From the NCBI GenBank assembly GCA_030159075.1, contig BROG01000025.1, forward strand, positions 1,167,501 to 1,231,500: a DNA stretch of 64,000 nucleotides, given 5' to 3'. This DNA is from Atrina japonica. Taxonomy: Eukaryota; Mollusca; Bivalvia; Pterioida; Pinnidae. Shown in pieces: positions 47,552 to 59,830 of the stretch (its first letter is position 1; every line of letters begins with the position of its first letter). Below the pieces are notes generated by a model. It had not been told where the DNA came from. It saw only the letters and a list, made by a program, of their open reading frames with translations, and did no database searches. The position numbers and the translations under genes are program-made.

Positions 47552-50500
47552 ATGATGATTTTACAACTTTCTCTCGCTGTAGTATTCGTATCAGTAATAC
47601 AAGGTATGCATATTTTAGCAACATCGTAGATTTTTTTCTGACAATAATTGAATTTTATCAGACATTGATGGTAGGCAGATTTTAAGATTTTCATTCAATT
47701 TCCTTTTCCACGTACAACAGGCTGACAAAGTGGGGGAAGTTTATATTTTTCTCTCTATATATATATATCATACAAAACCACATTTTTCAAACAAATTTTA
47801 TAAAGTAATTTTCTATTCGATTTCAAAAAATGTTTTACTCTATAAAATTGATTATTTTTTTTAAGTTTCTGACTTTGTTTTGTTATGAAGTCATCCTTTT
47901 ATAGTGGTTACTCTACGACGGATTTGAGAATACATTTAGGTTGTTTTTTGGCCTTGTATGATACCACTGTTTTATTTCAAAACTCTACCTCTACTTTGAA
48001 TTCAAGTTCAACGGATGAAGTCTAGCTATTTTATCTGATAACCTTCGCAGGACATAAAGTGTTAAATGTCTCTATTCAAAATGTGTAAACAGGGAAATGT
48101 GACATAGACATATAATAGTCTGTTAAATTGACTTAACTTGAAAACAGAAAAAATTAACAAAATACAGAATGAAAGTGATAGATATTATTAGATTTATGGT
48201 ATAAGTTTGATCAAAGTTGCTTTCGGAATTACCTTCCATGGATGTTTTGATGAAGAGTGGTTTTAACGTACAATATCCGGTAATACTTGTGTATAACAAC
48301 CTCTTTAGCGACACAAAAAAAAACTTTATAGGGAGGAGGTCTTGATATAGAGGTTGATTTCTATACAAATGTAACTATTGGGAACAGTAAAAACGGTCTT
48401 TGAGACCAGTTGCACTTTATACATAATTACTATAATATCTATTACATATTATTTCTCGTTAAACAAGAAAAAGATCTCAGAATTTAAAAAAATATATCTT
48501 GATTAGCCGAGTATATACTTATATTTCACTACCAAAAATGTAATAAAAGGTTTCCTTACCTTTGTCACCTTAACGTATATATTGATTTCGAAAGCACGTT
48601 CTATCGATAGTGTCTACAGCATTAGGAGCATGAAAATCTGAAATGATCTTTTCATTTTTTTATATTCACAAGACAGGTCGGTCGAATAAGGTGGCACTGG
48701 TTGGAAGGAATGTTAAAATGATCAAAAAGCCAATCAAGCCAGTCAATGCAATTTACATTAAACGAACGTCATACAATGTTTCATTTTCAAGACAGTATAA
48801 TATATAATCGATTTTATTTATTCTTGCTGTGATAGAACGTACAAGTGTCCGAGAATATGCTTCAACCCATTAATTGCTATTTCGGTACCAGCTGATTGTT
48901 CTGTACTAAAGTGATATTTCGTAATAAAGCACCATTGTTTAAATCCTAAATACCGCAAACATATTTCCATATAGTTTATTAAAAGAGAAAATACATTTAG
49001 TTTCAATATTTGGCAATATATATATATATTGGAAACTACAAACTCTGTCATTTCATATAGATATTTCGGGATATATGAGGCATTTAAATCTTTAATAAAT
49101 GTATCTTATAGCTGACTATGATCCGCCAAGTGACTATCAACCGGATCCCTATACACCGCCAGACTACAAGAAACCGGAAGTGTACAAAGATCCCCCCTAT
49201 AGGAAGCCTGTCGTGTACAAACCTCCAGTCCAAAAGAAGAAACCTGTCTACAAACCTCCAGTAGACATACCATATAAACCAAAGAAACCATATTATAAAC
49301 CTGGCGGTAAGTAAATACGAGAAAAAAATCACAATAACTTCCAGATTGTTCTATGAGAAAACAAATAGGAAAATTATAGTAATTGCAATAATATCTTACG
49401 GAAATATTGAAGAGTAGGGAATGAATTGCTGACTTAATGGCTCGCTAGAAAGCAAAAGTGATGATGTTTATATCGTCTGTAATGGTCTGAAACACTAACT
49501 GCCATTTTACCCATCGTCTATGCATACGTCATTCACAACTTGTTGATTTGATTCATACATGGTTTGAAAGAGGTTTCATGAACTCATTTATTTATAAGAC
49601 ACTCATAGTCTAGCATATGTCATCATCCTTTGGTAGAGTTAAATATTCGTTTAGGTAGATATTTCATTTATTATGACATAGTGAACATGATGATGCTATT
49701 TGACCAAGTGTGTTAAAAACTTGTACCTGTATTTATGTATTCTTTATCAAGGTGTCCATATTATAAATTAGCATATTAAATTAGGATAGTTTGGTAGATT
49801 TTCGGAAAAATATATATTTCATCGAAATATTGTAAAAGTTTAGACGAAATACTAGGATTTGATATTAATAGAATATTTAGTACCGGAATCATGAAATAAT
49901 AAGAACAAAGATATTTTATATCTGTCATCGCAAGTAACTCGGTGATGAGTGTTTTGACGAGTAAATGACAACTTTGATATGCAAAATTTAACCCCCTCAG
50001 CGCGTCATTAGTGCCAACATTAATATAAGTTTATAAACTTGCTACTCATTTCTTGTAAAATAAAGTATCCATCTCCAATCTTACCATGGTCGTATATATT
50101 GCTAAGGTGATGGTACTGTAAAAGTTGGAGGTCATGGCTATTTCCCAACCAGTTATGACGAAGGATATGGATACTACAAAAAAGGATATTACAAGAAAGT
50201 GATTGATGCAGATCCGTTGTCAGCTACAGGTGGATGTCCTCATGGATGGCTGCCATATGGTGGGATGTGTTACCTCTTTAGTAGAGATAAGCTTGGCTGG
50301 TTTGAAGCTTCGGTAAGTGTAAAATATTCCCATAGCTCTATGTTCAAAATTCAAAAAGCAAATGACAATGATGATTTTAGAAATGCAATTACATTCTTCA
50401 AATAAATCGTCGTCATTTCATGCAATATGTGTATAACGCAATAAATCGAAAGGAGAATTAAAAACACGTCGATTTCAGTCGCGATAAAAAAAGCAATAAA

Positions 50501-52856
50501 TATTATAAACATAATACCAAAGTTATAATGCTAAAGACGATCGTTTCTGTCAATTAGTATATATAAAATTATTTCAAGACAATTAATTCTTTAACTATAA
50601 AGATACTAATAAATAATTCTCACGTATTACATTAGAAATACTTTGTTTCAGATGAAATGCATGTATATGGGAGGATATTTAGCAGTGGCAAATTCGGCAC
50701 ATGAAAACAGTTACCTCAAATTGATGGCAGGAAAATACGAATGTAAGAATCGTCTAGCTCATATGTTGTCACTTTCAACAATATTTGTTGAAAATATTTA
50801 CAACTATTGGTGTATCTAATCAATGTAAAAGTATAGATCTACCATGATAAATTGGCAATGATTACAAACATAAGTCTCAGTTAAAACACCACAGGGGTGA
50901 TAGGCTTTTTGTCGACAATATACTGTATACAGGGTTTCGCCCTAATGCACTTGCATTTCGACCCGTTTTAAATTCGCCCACACGTTTATTATCAACAAAG
51001 ATGAATTTACCATTTTGAATTCGCCCAGTTTTGAATTCGCCCACTGACAATGTCGGCGAAAGGAGCGAAAATAAAACGGGGGCGAAAATTTCCCTGTATA
51101 CAGTAATATTACAGCTTCATTAAGGCATGGAATCCGTGCAAGACAATACGTTTTATCTGTACATCCTAATTTTTGAAAATAGATCGAATTGTTCTTAGTT
51201 TTTGGCAGATTCTGTATGTGCCACTTGACCTTGATAGACCTGTCTGTAGTGAGATTGTTAGTATCAGAAGAACGAAAATTTACCTCACCATTAAATAACG
51301 GTTATTCACAACCAAAACAAAAGGTACTGATTTTTTTCGCTACAGTGAAACCAGGAGTGTGGATCGGTTTGAATGACGTCTTGTTTCCAAAGTCTCACAA
51401 GTGGTTCTGGGGATACGGAAAGAAACAATGCAAATGGTTTGACTGGGGTAACAAGGAACCAAAGTATGGTGGATCAGGGTACAAACACTGCGTTGCTCTT
51501 TGGTGTGACTACAAATGGCAATGGAAAGTAGAAAACTGCTACAGCAAAAAATACTACATTTGTGAATTTAACCCAGTAAGTACACAACTTTATACTCATA
51601 CTCAGAATAGTACAGACTCATATTCTTATAATCAACAAGTTACAAATCTTTACTGGCACTTACAATTGCAATATAATTGCAATTAAAAAGTATTCCATTA
51701 ATTTGCCAAGGAATTTGTTCATTTGAATATCCACCGAAAATTATATATAAACCTTTTTGCACATATATGACATGAGCCATCCTGGCTCAGATGGTAGCGC
51801 GCTCGACTCTTGATCGTGAGGTCGTGATTTCGAGTCCAGCCGGTCGGTTTCCTGTCCTTCGGATGAGACGGGAAAAACTTAGTTCCCGTGTCGGCACGTT
51901 TAAGAACTCTCACTGCTCAATGGCAGCAAGTGCCGAGCATAAGCCAACACTTGAAGGCCTTTACAGGCATTTTGTGACGTCTCTATATGAATGAAAGATT
52001 CTTGAGTGGGACATTAAACAACAATTCAACAACCCCTTATATATGATATATTTTTTGTCCAAAGGAAGTTGTTTTGGAACTGACGCGAAGTATTTGCTCA
52101 TTAAGTAAAAGGTAACACGGCAAATATTATTCTCAATGCCAAATTTATGATTTTATGATAAAGGCCAACACAAATTCTCAAAACGATCGTTTTTGTCACT
52201 AAGACTTCATAAGTTGAACTCGAATTTAATATAAATGTGTATTTTCGAAAGATGAAAGTGGTATTATACAAGGCCAAATAATAAACCTAAATATATTGCC
52301 AAATTCGTTTTAGCATACCCAAATCATAATATGATTATCTTAGCTTTAGTTTATAAAATATGTTGAAAGAAGCTCAGTTCCTTGCGGTTGATACATTTGT
52401 ATGCGTTATTTGTATGTTGTAAACGGACAAGATTTCATCTTTTATACATGCAAGTAAATTTCAGCAAATCATATTTACATTCATAAAGTAAACTGCAATA
52501 GGTTACAGGCAAATAAGAATGTTGAACTAATCAACTGCATGAGAATAATGGCCAAACTCGGTTTCTCAAGCAATTTTCACAAAATATATACGAATGTTAT
52601 AATTTGATGGCAGTGTGTATCTATTTTTTATTATTAGTTATCAATTTAAGTTGTAAAAAGAATAGATATAAAAAACACATCTAATGTCCCTTTAATTATA
52701 AATATACAGAAAGCGTTTTGTTTGCTGAAGCAGTAAAGATAAGTAAACCAATCGGATCTGTATTATTGTACTATATAAATGTATTTACTGCTTATTATTT
52801 CTTTATTTATTTCTTTTCTCTACTTTCAGAAAAAAGTCTGCAAATGCGGGTATTAA
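47552..52856 (+). CDS. Gene D: secreted short-repeat C-type-lectin-like protein (byssal fp-1-like), 6 exons
   Basis: Coding exons: 47552-47603, 49112-49306, 50107-50312, 50652-50742, 51346-51575, 52830-52856; phases 1,1,0,1,0; 266 aa, the smallest of the array. Signal peptide MMILQLSLAVVFVSVIQG. Exon 2 has only 64 codons: DYDPPSDYQPDPYTPPDYKK followed by a few YRKPVVYKPPV and KKKPVYKPPV units and YKPGG, the same unit type as gene E but without expansion. Exon 3 encodes VGGHGYFPTSYDEGYGYYKK and CPHGWLPYGGMC. The lectin core has VWIGLND (the classical W-I-G-L form), WFWGYGKKQCKWFDWG, KEPKYGGSGYKHCVALWCDY and YYICEFNP. Exon 6 encodes KKVCKCGY. Its closest relative is gene E. It may be a near-minimal form of the architecture. 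Function is inferred only. Confidence 0.93.
47915..48030 (+). repeat. F dispersed repeat, partial, in intron 1 of gene D
   Basis: tttgagaatacatttaggtt, ggccttgtatgataccactg and attcaagttcaacggatgaa; truncated after gtctagct. Confidence 0.75.
50498..50560 (-). repeat. F dispersed repeat, truncated, in intron 3 of gene D
   Basis: Starts at the family terminus aaatattataaacataatac and ends at cgatcgtttctgtcaattag. Confidence 0.75.
50922..51104. mobile_element. MITE with perfect 5-bp target duplication in intron 4 of gene D
   Basis: Terminal inverted repeats ACTGTATACAGGGtttcgcc (left) and gaaaatttCCCTGTATACAGT (right; outer arms identical over 13 bp) enclose 183 bp. AATAT is present at 50917-50921 and 51105-51109. 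Internal ttcgccca segments also form inverted pairs with gggcgaaa. Non-coding. Confidence 0.88.
51774..52033 (+). mobile_element. tRNA-derived SINE, family 1, copy d, in intron 5 of gene D
   Basis: catcctggctcagatggtag with gatttcgagtccagccgg, the conserved body and an acaacaattcaacaac tail. Flanks share atatatga, possibly the target duplication. Confidence 0.85.
52155..52320 (-). repeat. F dispersed repeat in intron 5 of gene D
   Basis: caaacgatcgtttttgtcac-type sequence, agacttcataagttgaactc and gtggtattatacaaggccaa, ending cctaaatatattgccaaatt. Confidence 0.75.
52430..52693. mobile_element. MITE-T family copy in intron 5 of gene D
   Basis: The right end aacacatctaatgtccctTTAA matches the family terminus. 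The interior has ggccaaactcggtttctcaa and cacaaaatatatacgaatgt. The left end is decayed. Confidence 0.6.
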
Positions 52857-52917
52857 CTTGACATCTCATAGTCGTTTTTACATCACCTCAAGAGTCATGT
52901 AATTCGTACATAAATTG

Positions 52918-52923
52918 AATAAA
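52918..52923 (+). terminator. Poly(A) signal of gene D (AATAAA)
   Basis: AATAAA 62 bp after the stop in the context attgaataaaatatgc, as in gene C. Confidence 0.8.
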
Positions 52924-52999
52924 ATATGCAATAAACCACTGTCTGAAAATTATATACACAAGCTGTATCAGACCTTACATCATTTACAAATAGACGTTT

Positions 53000-54000
53000 T
53001 TTGAGCTGTTCCGTTTCGTCACAGTATGCAGTTTCAAAGCAATGGAAGGGCAATATCACTAACAGATGTAAAAACAGCCTACAGGAAAGTGATGACAGTT
53101 GTCACCTTTACTAGAAAAAATATTTATCTAAACTTAATTACTCGCAGATGAACTAAAACAAGATATCACTGATTGAGACAGTGTAAACATTACATAACCG
53201 GATATGACCTTGCCCGACTTTCAGATAAAGTCAACTGATAGGCGTACAAACTATTCCGACGAAACTGAACTGAACAACTCGAAAATGGTTTGTCGATATT
53301 TATTTTTTTTCAAAAAGGGATAAGGAAATCAAGCGAGTAATTTTAAAAACACAAATAAAAGTTCCGCACCCCGACAACCACCCGAATTACTAAACGGTAT
53401 AGTATCTGTGTCAACACTGTTTCATTTTTGAGATATTACAGAAGTTTTCAAAACGAAAAGTTGAAACACCAAACTTTTCAAATCACAAGGAATAATAAGA
53501 TACCATGTAAAGTGTCACATTGCTGAAGCAATAAAAATAACTTGGGTTTTACTATTTATCAATGGAAGATTGATTCAAAAGTGTAATAATTGACTTTTCT
53601 CCTAAAAAGGCCCCTAACCGAAACTCAATTGTAATAAAAACTGAGATAACATTGACACGCAAAAATCAAGTCACTAGATTATATCTACTTTTTCTCATTG
53701 ATACCTAGTTTTTCTCCAGTAAATTTAGATTTGGAGTGAAAGTCTATTTTGTCATTTTGTGGAAAAAACTACGTTTGGTTGAGAAAATGGGTTTAAATTA
53801 AAAACAACAAGGTTTTGTATGTTGTAAACATACTAGGTTTTAATGAGAAAAACTAGATTTTACTCTTAAATGTGATTTTAACGTGCCATATTTAACAAAT
53901 AACAAAGTTGACATTTGGAAGAAAACAGTGTTACAGGGCACATATCACGGACTCGGCATTATGACATGTTCTGGTAGGAAATTCAAATTACATTTTGTAC
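53000..54000. other. Intergenic, no gene recognised
   Basis: No long frame and no repeat with other copies in the window. Around 53650-53880 there are several loose ctagtttttctc/actaggttttaatgagaaa segments that look like short mirrored repeats. Confidence 0.45.
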
Positions 54001-54029
54001 AGGAAAATCTAAAATGAGCTTATTAACAT

Positions 54030-54190
54030 TTATCATAAACACAATACCAAAATTATAGTTTTGTAAAAGAAGAAGGAAAAAACAAAAGCCCAACACATTC
54101 GTTTCTGTCAATAAGACTTCATCAGTTGATCTTGAATTTAAAAATAGTGTAGAGTTCCGAAAGAGAAAGTGGTATCATACAGGGAATCCT
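54030..54190 (-). repeat. F dispersed repeat
   Basis: cacaataccaaaattatagt, ttcgtttctgtcaataagac, ttcatcagttgatcttgaat and gtggtatcatacagggaatc. Confidence 0.75.
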
Positions 54191-54389
54191 TAGTCTCATG
54201 CTCTATAAAACAAATCGAAGCATGGCGAAATTGCCGATGATCTTGATGAAATAAACAAACTAAATAATGCAACTGAGCTGATATCAGATGCATTCACTCG
54301 TGTTCATGGAAATACCGAAACAACGAATTCAACATTTCTGGATTGCAAAAGGAAAAAGTAAGGATTTTTCTGCTGAGGTGTGAGGAATA

Positions 54390-55850
54390 TGGCGTTTCAC
54401 AACTCTGTCAGGAGGGGAATCCCCTTAGTTCGGCATTGCCGATATGCCATACAACACCGGATGTTCGAATTTCTGAAGAGCTGCGCGCGCAATAAATCTA
54501 AATTATATTATCGCTAATATGAATTCTTTTTACAACTTGATATTAATTATTTACGTCGTTAAAAATTTTTAAACAACTTTTAGAAAATTTGAAGGCACAC
54601 AATTTTTCTCAGATTCACAGTATCAAAACATACGATTTTTCTACTCTTTACACAACAATTCCACATAAAATATTACAAAAGAGAGACTTTTTAGTATCAT
54701 ACACAACTGTTTTTTTCACTAAAGGTGGTACCCCAAAAATTTAAATATCTAGTAATTGGTTATCATTATATTTTTTTCCAACTCCACTTTGATTTTACAC
54801 AAACATACACGGCAGCTGATATAAAAAATAAGATGCTGGAATTTCTAATAGACAATATATTTGTAATGTTCGGAGACGTGGTCTTTCAACAAATTGTCGG
54901 CATTCCTATGGAAACCAATTGTGCTTCTTTATTGGCTGACCTGTTCCTTTATTCATACGAAGCAGATTTCATTCAGAAACTGCTGAATCAAAAGAAGAAA
55001 AAGTTAGCGGTGTCTTTTAATTTAACATTTAGATATATTGACGTTTTGTCAATTAATAATGACAATTTTCATACATATGTCAATGCGATATATCCCAGCG
55101 AACTAGACATTAAAGATACAACAGAATCAAGCACACACGCTTCATACTTAGACATTTTACTTACTATAGACACAGACGGAAAATTATCAACTAAGCTATA
55201 CAACAAACGCGACGATTTCGGCTTTCCCATTGTAAATTTTCCACATTTAAGTAGTAATATCCCACAATCACCCGCATATGGAGTTTATATTTCACAAATT
55301 ATCTCTTATGCCAGGTCGGGTTCAACATATGAACATTTCATATACAGAGATAAACTATTCACTGACAAGTTATTTACACAGGGATATCGAAAACGGCAGT
55401 TGATGTCAACGTTCCATAAATTTTATGGTCTTGTTTGCGATTAATCTGTTTCATTAAGTGAAATGTTGAGTTACATTTTCGATTGCGGTTGTTGATACGT
55501 TTGTACCAATTATAACGAAGATTCGTTCCTCACGTATTTCATTTTGATTTGACTGTGGACTCATGGCCAGTGTGACCGATCGACAGGGGATGGCTACTCC
55601 TCCATAGCACCTGATCCCACCTATTGATTCCAAGAGGTCGGTGTTTGTCAATTTTTTTTACCAAATTTGTACCTGTGTCCTGGACATCCTATGGATTTAT
55701 ACTTTAGTATCCGAGTTTTTTTAATATATTTGCTTACCGCTACGAAAAGCATGGGACATAATTGTGGAAAATGTGTATCAATGTCAAAATCGCCAAAGCT
55801 AAACTGCGGGGATTCCCCTGCCTTGTGAAACGCCATATTCAGGAGTTTTA
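54390..55850 (+). mobile_element. Penelope-like element bounded by inverted repeats
   Basis: The most complete Penelope-like copy. Left repeat: gaatatggcgtttcacaa then gaggggaatcccctta (about 54388-54436). Right repeat, inverted: ggggattcccctgccttgtg and tgaaacgccatattcaggag (about 55806-55850). They enclose the reverse transcriptase pseudogene and its 3' region (gttcctcacgtatttcattt, actcctccatagcacctgat, tggacatcctatggatttat). Confidence 0.6.
54560..55444 (+). pseudogene. Penelope-like reverse transcriptase, nearly intact frame
   Basis: An upstream frame (54567-54700) encodes NFKQLLENLKAHNFSQIHS then YDFSTLYTTIPHK, carrying the motif-A Asp. The main frame 54725-55444 continues with MLEFLIDNIFVMFGDVVFQQ, IVGIPMETNCASLLADLFLY (motif B), FRYIDVLSIN (motif C, where the usual D-D pair has lost one residue), then [35 protein letters not shown] and AYGVYISQIISYARSGSTYE. 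The frameshift between the two parts and the damaged Y-I-D-D box make it inactive. Related fragments at 4788, 13070, 26868 and 29566 come from the same family. Assignment to Penelope-like elements is from motif layout. Confidence 0.75.
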
Positions 55851-56499
55851 AGAAAGCTATCACCCAGTAAATTTCATATCACTTCTTGTTTACAGACTTC
55901 ATAGAACCAAAAATACTGTACTGAAAATGTTTTCTGATCCTGCAAAATCTATACCTACAATCTTGAGATCTGACACTAACCTACCAATGTAGCCAATATC
56001 TTTTGATACTATTTGAAATAATCTGTGTGGTTTTTTGGAAGTCGGTTGAACACATATATTCCTCAAATGGGTCATACACTTTTAAAGAGAAATGTTCTAT
56101 CATGCTAGGATTATATCATAGTTTATCTCTTTTGCTGAAATCATTGGAGCTCTAACGTATTCATCTTTTTACAACGACGTCACTGACATTTGTGTCCATA
56201 ATCCCGGATACCAATAATACATGTTGAATACTAACTGCAAAAAATGCGAATGTAACACATATTTCAAATTTTCCCTATTTTGCAAATCTGTTCTTTCGGA
56301 AGCGACGTTAATATCACAATAATATCATAAACTCAAATTTTCCAATAGGAAAGATGCAACAACATCAGATGTGAAATTGCCGTAAATAAAAGTTTTTGGA
56401 AAATAATGAAAGCCATTGGGGTCAAACAATAGCTCCACTGGTTTCCGTGATAGGTTGTCTATACGTCTGTAATTAAACACACCATTTCCTGTAATATTG

Positions 56500-56615
56500 T
56501 TTTTACTATATACCGTAGTATGTTTGACGGTGTTTATATAATCTGTCCTGAAATATTTTTTGCTAGATACCGTAGTATGTTTGACGCTGTTTATATAATC
56601 TGTCTGATGTGCTTA
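56500..56615. repeat. Two-copy tandem duplication, about 57 bp
   Basis: taccgtagtatgtttgacgg then tgtttatataatctgtc occurs at 56511 and again at 56568 with few changes. Confidence 0.8.
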
Positions 56616-56799
56616 TTATGAAATCTTAGACATATGTATTACGTAATTTGAAATGCTGGCGAAGCTTACATAAGCCTACAGGAATATGCGTACTGAATAT
56701 CCAGTCAGACATGCGCAGACCAAGTGTTCTTGAAGAAAAAAACATAAAAATGTCAGACAGAGACAACGAAAAATAGGTCCATAAATATTTCCGTGACGC

Positions 56800-56985
56800 A
56801 AGTTCTATTCCGCTGGAACATAAACTGATTTTTGTGACAAAGTTTGCCCGTTTACTTGCGGAAGGCCGGTGGTCTCTTCCCGGGTACATTGTTAACGGTT
56901 CTCTCCTCTACCATTAAAAACTGGCAGTTACTATATAGCTGAAACATTATTGAGTGTGGCGTAAAAAATAATTCAAATTCAAAAT
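56800..56985 (+). mobile_element. SINE family 2 copy without MITE insert
   Basis: ctattccgctggaacataaa, cttgcggaaggccggtggtc, cccgggtacattgttaacgg, tatatagctgaaacattatt then gagtgtggcgtaaaa. It shows the uninterrupted join that is split at 32836-33155. The tRNA-like head is truncated. Confidence 0.75.
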
Positions 56986-57689
56986 TTCCGTGACGTGTAG
57001 TCATCGTTAAATGTGTATGATAAAATATGTTTATAGAGTATAGTACATCATATTTATTAAACAGTATAAAACAACATTAATCAGTAATTCTGACTCATCA
57101 GACATACATTTATTTATTTATCCATTGACATGATTTTATGATTAAAACAACAGTTACCTGTAACCTGTTTATGAATTTTACATTAATTAAAATGCTCATG
57201 AACTTGATATCTTTGTTGTCTCTGTGGCATGCTGCATTAGTATTATAAAACATTGAAATAATTTTTGTTTCATATGCTCTAATTCATAAATTAATGGTAA
57301 CATTTTTAAAAACGTTTATGATTAATCTATTTCTAAAAAGAAAAAAGTTTGAAAGAGCACATAAAACAAATGATTTTTAATGTTGGCATTGGTCATAGTA
57401 TGCATGTACATATACACGTACACATACTTTCTGGTAGCGGGTTCATGTTATGAACCTCTATATAAAGGGCACCTCTCTATAACAACCACTTTGGCTGCTT
57501 CCCTTGAGTGGTTGTTATAGACAGCTTCGACTGTATAAAAAAGACCTTGATAAATTTGAGGTGGATGCGCGAAATGTTTACTTCCGTAATCACCCCATGG
57601 AAATGGTAAAGAAAGGCCCAAGCTATATTTCAGAAAGATATATCATTCAAACTTGAGATACTGTTTACATTACATTAAAAACATGTATT

Positions 57690-57850
57690 TCATTTTTTAT
57701 TTTGCTACTTTTACTTTTTGTACTTGATGAACAAAAACAAATAGGAACTATATACTGGCATAATAAATCTTATATTCTTATATATTTTGTGAAAATAAGG
57801 TCAGGTCCCGTGTGGTATTCATATACATTTATCATAAGGGTGAATTAATT
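57690..57850. mobile_element. MITE-T partial copy
   Basis: ttttgctacttttacttttt, gtacttgatgaacaaaaaca, tattttgtgaaaataaggtc, aggtcccgtgtggtattcat; cut by the F repeat that starts at 57855. Confidence 0.65.
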
Positions 57851-57854
57851 TATT

Positions 57855-58300
57855 GCAAATATTATAAACATAATACCAAAGTTATAATGCTCAAGACGAT
57901 ATCGTTTCTGTCAATTTGACTTCATCAGTTGAGCTCCAATTTGAAAAATATGTGAATTTTTTTCGAAAGATAAAGCTTTAGCTTTAGAAAATTTTCGACT
58001 TTAAACGGTGTTAACAGTGCCAGATAATACTTTAGTATAAGATAAACAGTTGGTACCGAAATACCAGGTACTAGGTTTATGTATACCGTCGGGGACTCAA
58101 ACGGTCCACCCGCAGTGGCAACGACCTAGCGGTTATAAATATTACAAACATAATACCAAAGTTATAATGCTCAAGATGATATCGTTTCTGTCAATTTGAC
58201 TTCATCAGTTGAGCTCCAATTTGAAAAGTATGTGATTTTCCTAAAGATAAAGTGGTATCGTACAAGGCTAAAATAATATCTCTAAAAGTATAGCCGAAAT
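57855..58300 (-). repeat. F-spacer-F repeat pair
   Basis: F units at 57855-57990 and 58135-58300, both starting aatatta(t/c)aaacataatac and sharing gcatgatatcgtttctgtca-type sequence and ttgacttcatcagttgagct. The spacer has ttggtaccgaaataccaggt and ctcaaacggtccacccgcag. The two units are nearly identical over the first 100 bp. Confidence 0.75.
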
Positions 58301-58384
58301 TCGTCTAGGAGTTACCACTGTAAAAAAAATGGCTGTCTTAGCTTTAGAATATTTAAATGGTGTTAAGAGTGCCAATTAATAATT

Positions 58385-58490
58385 GCTAATCTGGATTTCT
58401 CAAGCAATATTCACAAAATAAATAGGAATTTAAGAATTTCGTGCTAGTGTATACCTATTTAAAACACAGCTAATGCCACTTGAAAATTTT
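58385..58490. mobile_element. MITE-T partial copy (right end)
   Basis: tggatttctcaagcaatatt, cacaaaataaataggaattt and aaacacagctaatgccactt. Confidence 0.6.
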
Positions 58491-59044
58491 TTAATAATTT
58501 AAAAAAAAAATTATTTATTGATGCCCAGACACCTTTTTTACATTATAACTTTAGTAGTATGTTTATAATATTTAATTTCAATGATGGAGCAAGAGTTAGG
58601 TTGCTCTAGTGTCATCCATCTTACAAAATTGTGCCTTTAATTTTAAAATTTGGCACAGAAAAAGAAACCCATTTCTTACACTCCCTCTAACATTCTGAAA
58701 GTTCATAACTTTAGGGATACGCGAAAACTCAGATAACACAGGGGAAATTTATTTCACTTACACCAAACGTAATCGTTTGTAGTTTTCGTCAATAAATTAT
58801 ACTTAGATAATGAACGTTTCTGATGTTATTTCATGGCGATCAAATTTTTCATCCTGCCTCAAATACCCATGAAAATATCCCATACGACACAGAACATTCA
58901 ATAGAAGATCGTTTAGGAGTGTATTGATCCTGGTCTCCTTCTTTGCTATATATTTTACTTTTCCCTATAAACTATGAGGGCAACCAATAAAAAATCCTCA
59001 TGTCTGTTGGGGAGAGTCGTATTATGTACATACTTTAGCATAGC

Positions 59045-59230
59045 TCTCACGACTAGTTTTTAATGGTTGAGGAGAAACATGGCTACAATATATCCGGGAA
59101 GAGACAACCGGTCTTTCACAAGTAAATTGGCAAATATTCTCACAAAATCAGCTGAGGTTCCAGCGGGACAAAAAATCCTCACTGACTGTAAGCTAGAGAT
59201 TTCATGGTTTTGAAGCGTAATGTTCTGGAA
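59045..59230 (-). mobile_element. SINE family 2 copy, antisense
   Basis: tttaatggttgaggagaaac, atatatccgggaagagacaa, ccggtctttcacaagtaaat, cacaaaatcagctgaggttc. The head is missing. Confidence 0.65.
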
Positions 59231-59246
59231 ACTTAAATCAATAATA

Positions 59247-59247
59247 C

Positions 59248-59287
<40 letters not shown>

Positions 59288-59325
59288 ATGATGATGGTGA
59301 TGATGATGATGATGATGAATATGAA
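59247..59325. repeat. (GAT)n microsatellite
   Basis: About 75 bp of gat units with one break. The antisense His/Ile-rich frame is an artefact. Confidence 0.95.
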
Positions 59326-59630
59326 TCAAAACTTTTATTGAATCTTACCAATAATAACTTAAAATTAACATAAAAGAGATTCAGCATAAGCTTCAGAAGT
59401 ATAAATGCCCACAGGATGTACTGTACCTAAAGGTATCCATGGTTGATATTAAAATAAACCGCTGATGATAATTTTAATTATCGTCACTGAGACCAAATTG
59501 TCTTAGACGGTTAATACAAGCTGTTAGTCTTTAAGATTACAGTGCAACACACTGCAGTTAAGGACGTGAACTTTCTGACGTAAAAACATTGATTTGAAAA
59601 TACCACTTCCCAGTGCTTGTTTAACTGCGA

Positions 59631-59768
59631 ACGGATTACAATAAATTTACATGCTAAAGGAAGTAATTACTCTATGTTGTATTTATTTACGTATATAATC
59701 TGTTACCACTACATCCATCTAGCCGCTAATCTGCTCATTTGAGCAAATAAATAAAACATATATATAAA
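59631..59768 (+). promoter_or_regulatory. Gene E promoter: distal box, 20-bp palindromic motif, TATA
   Basis: ACGGATTACA at 59631-59640, GGAAGTAATTA at 59659-59669 (172 bp before the ATG), GCTCATTTGAGCAAATAAAT at 59733-59752 with TGCTCATTTGAGCA a perfect 6+2+6 palindrome, and TATATAAA at 59761-59768. The ATG is at 59831. Confidence 0.75.
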
Positions 59769-59830
59769 GAAAAAAACAAATGACAAAGTGTATGATTCCG
59801 GAGCCACATCGAGCAACAGGAGCCAGCAAG

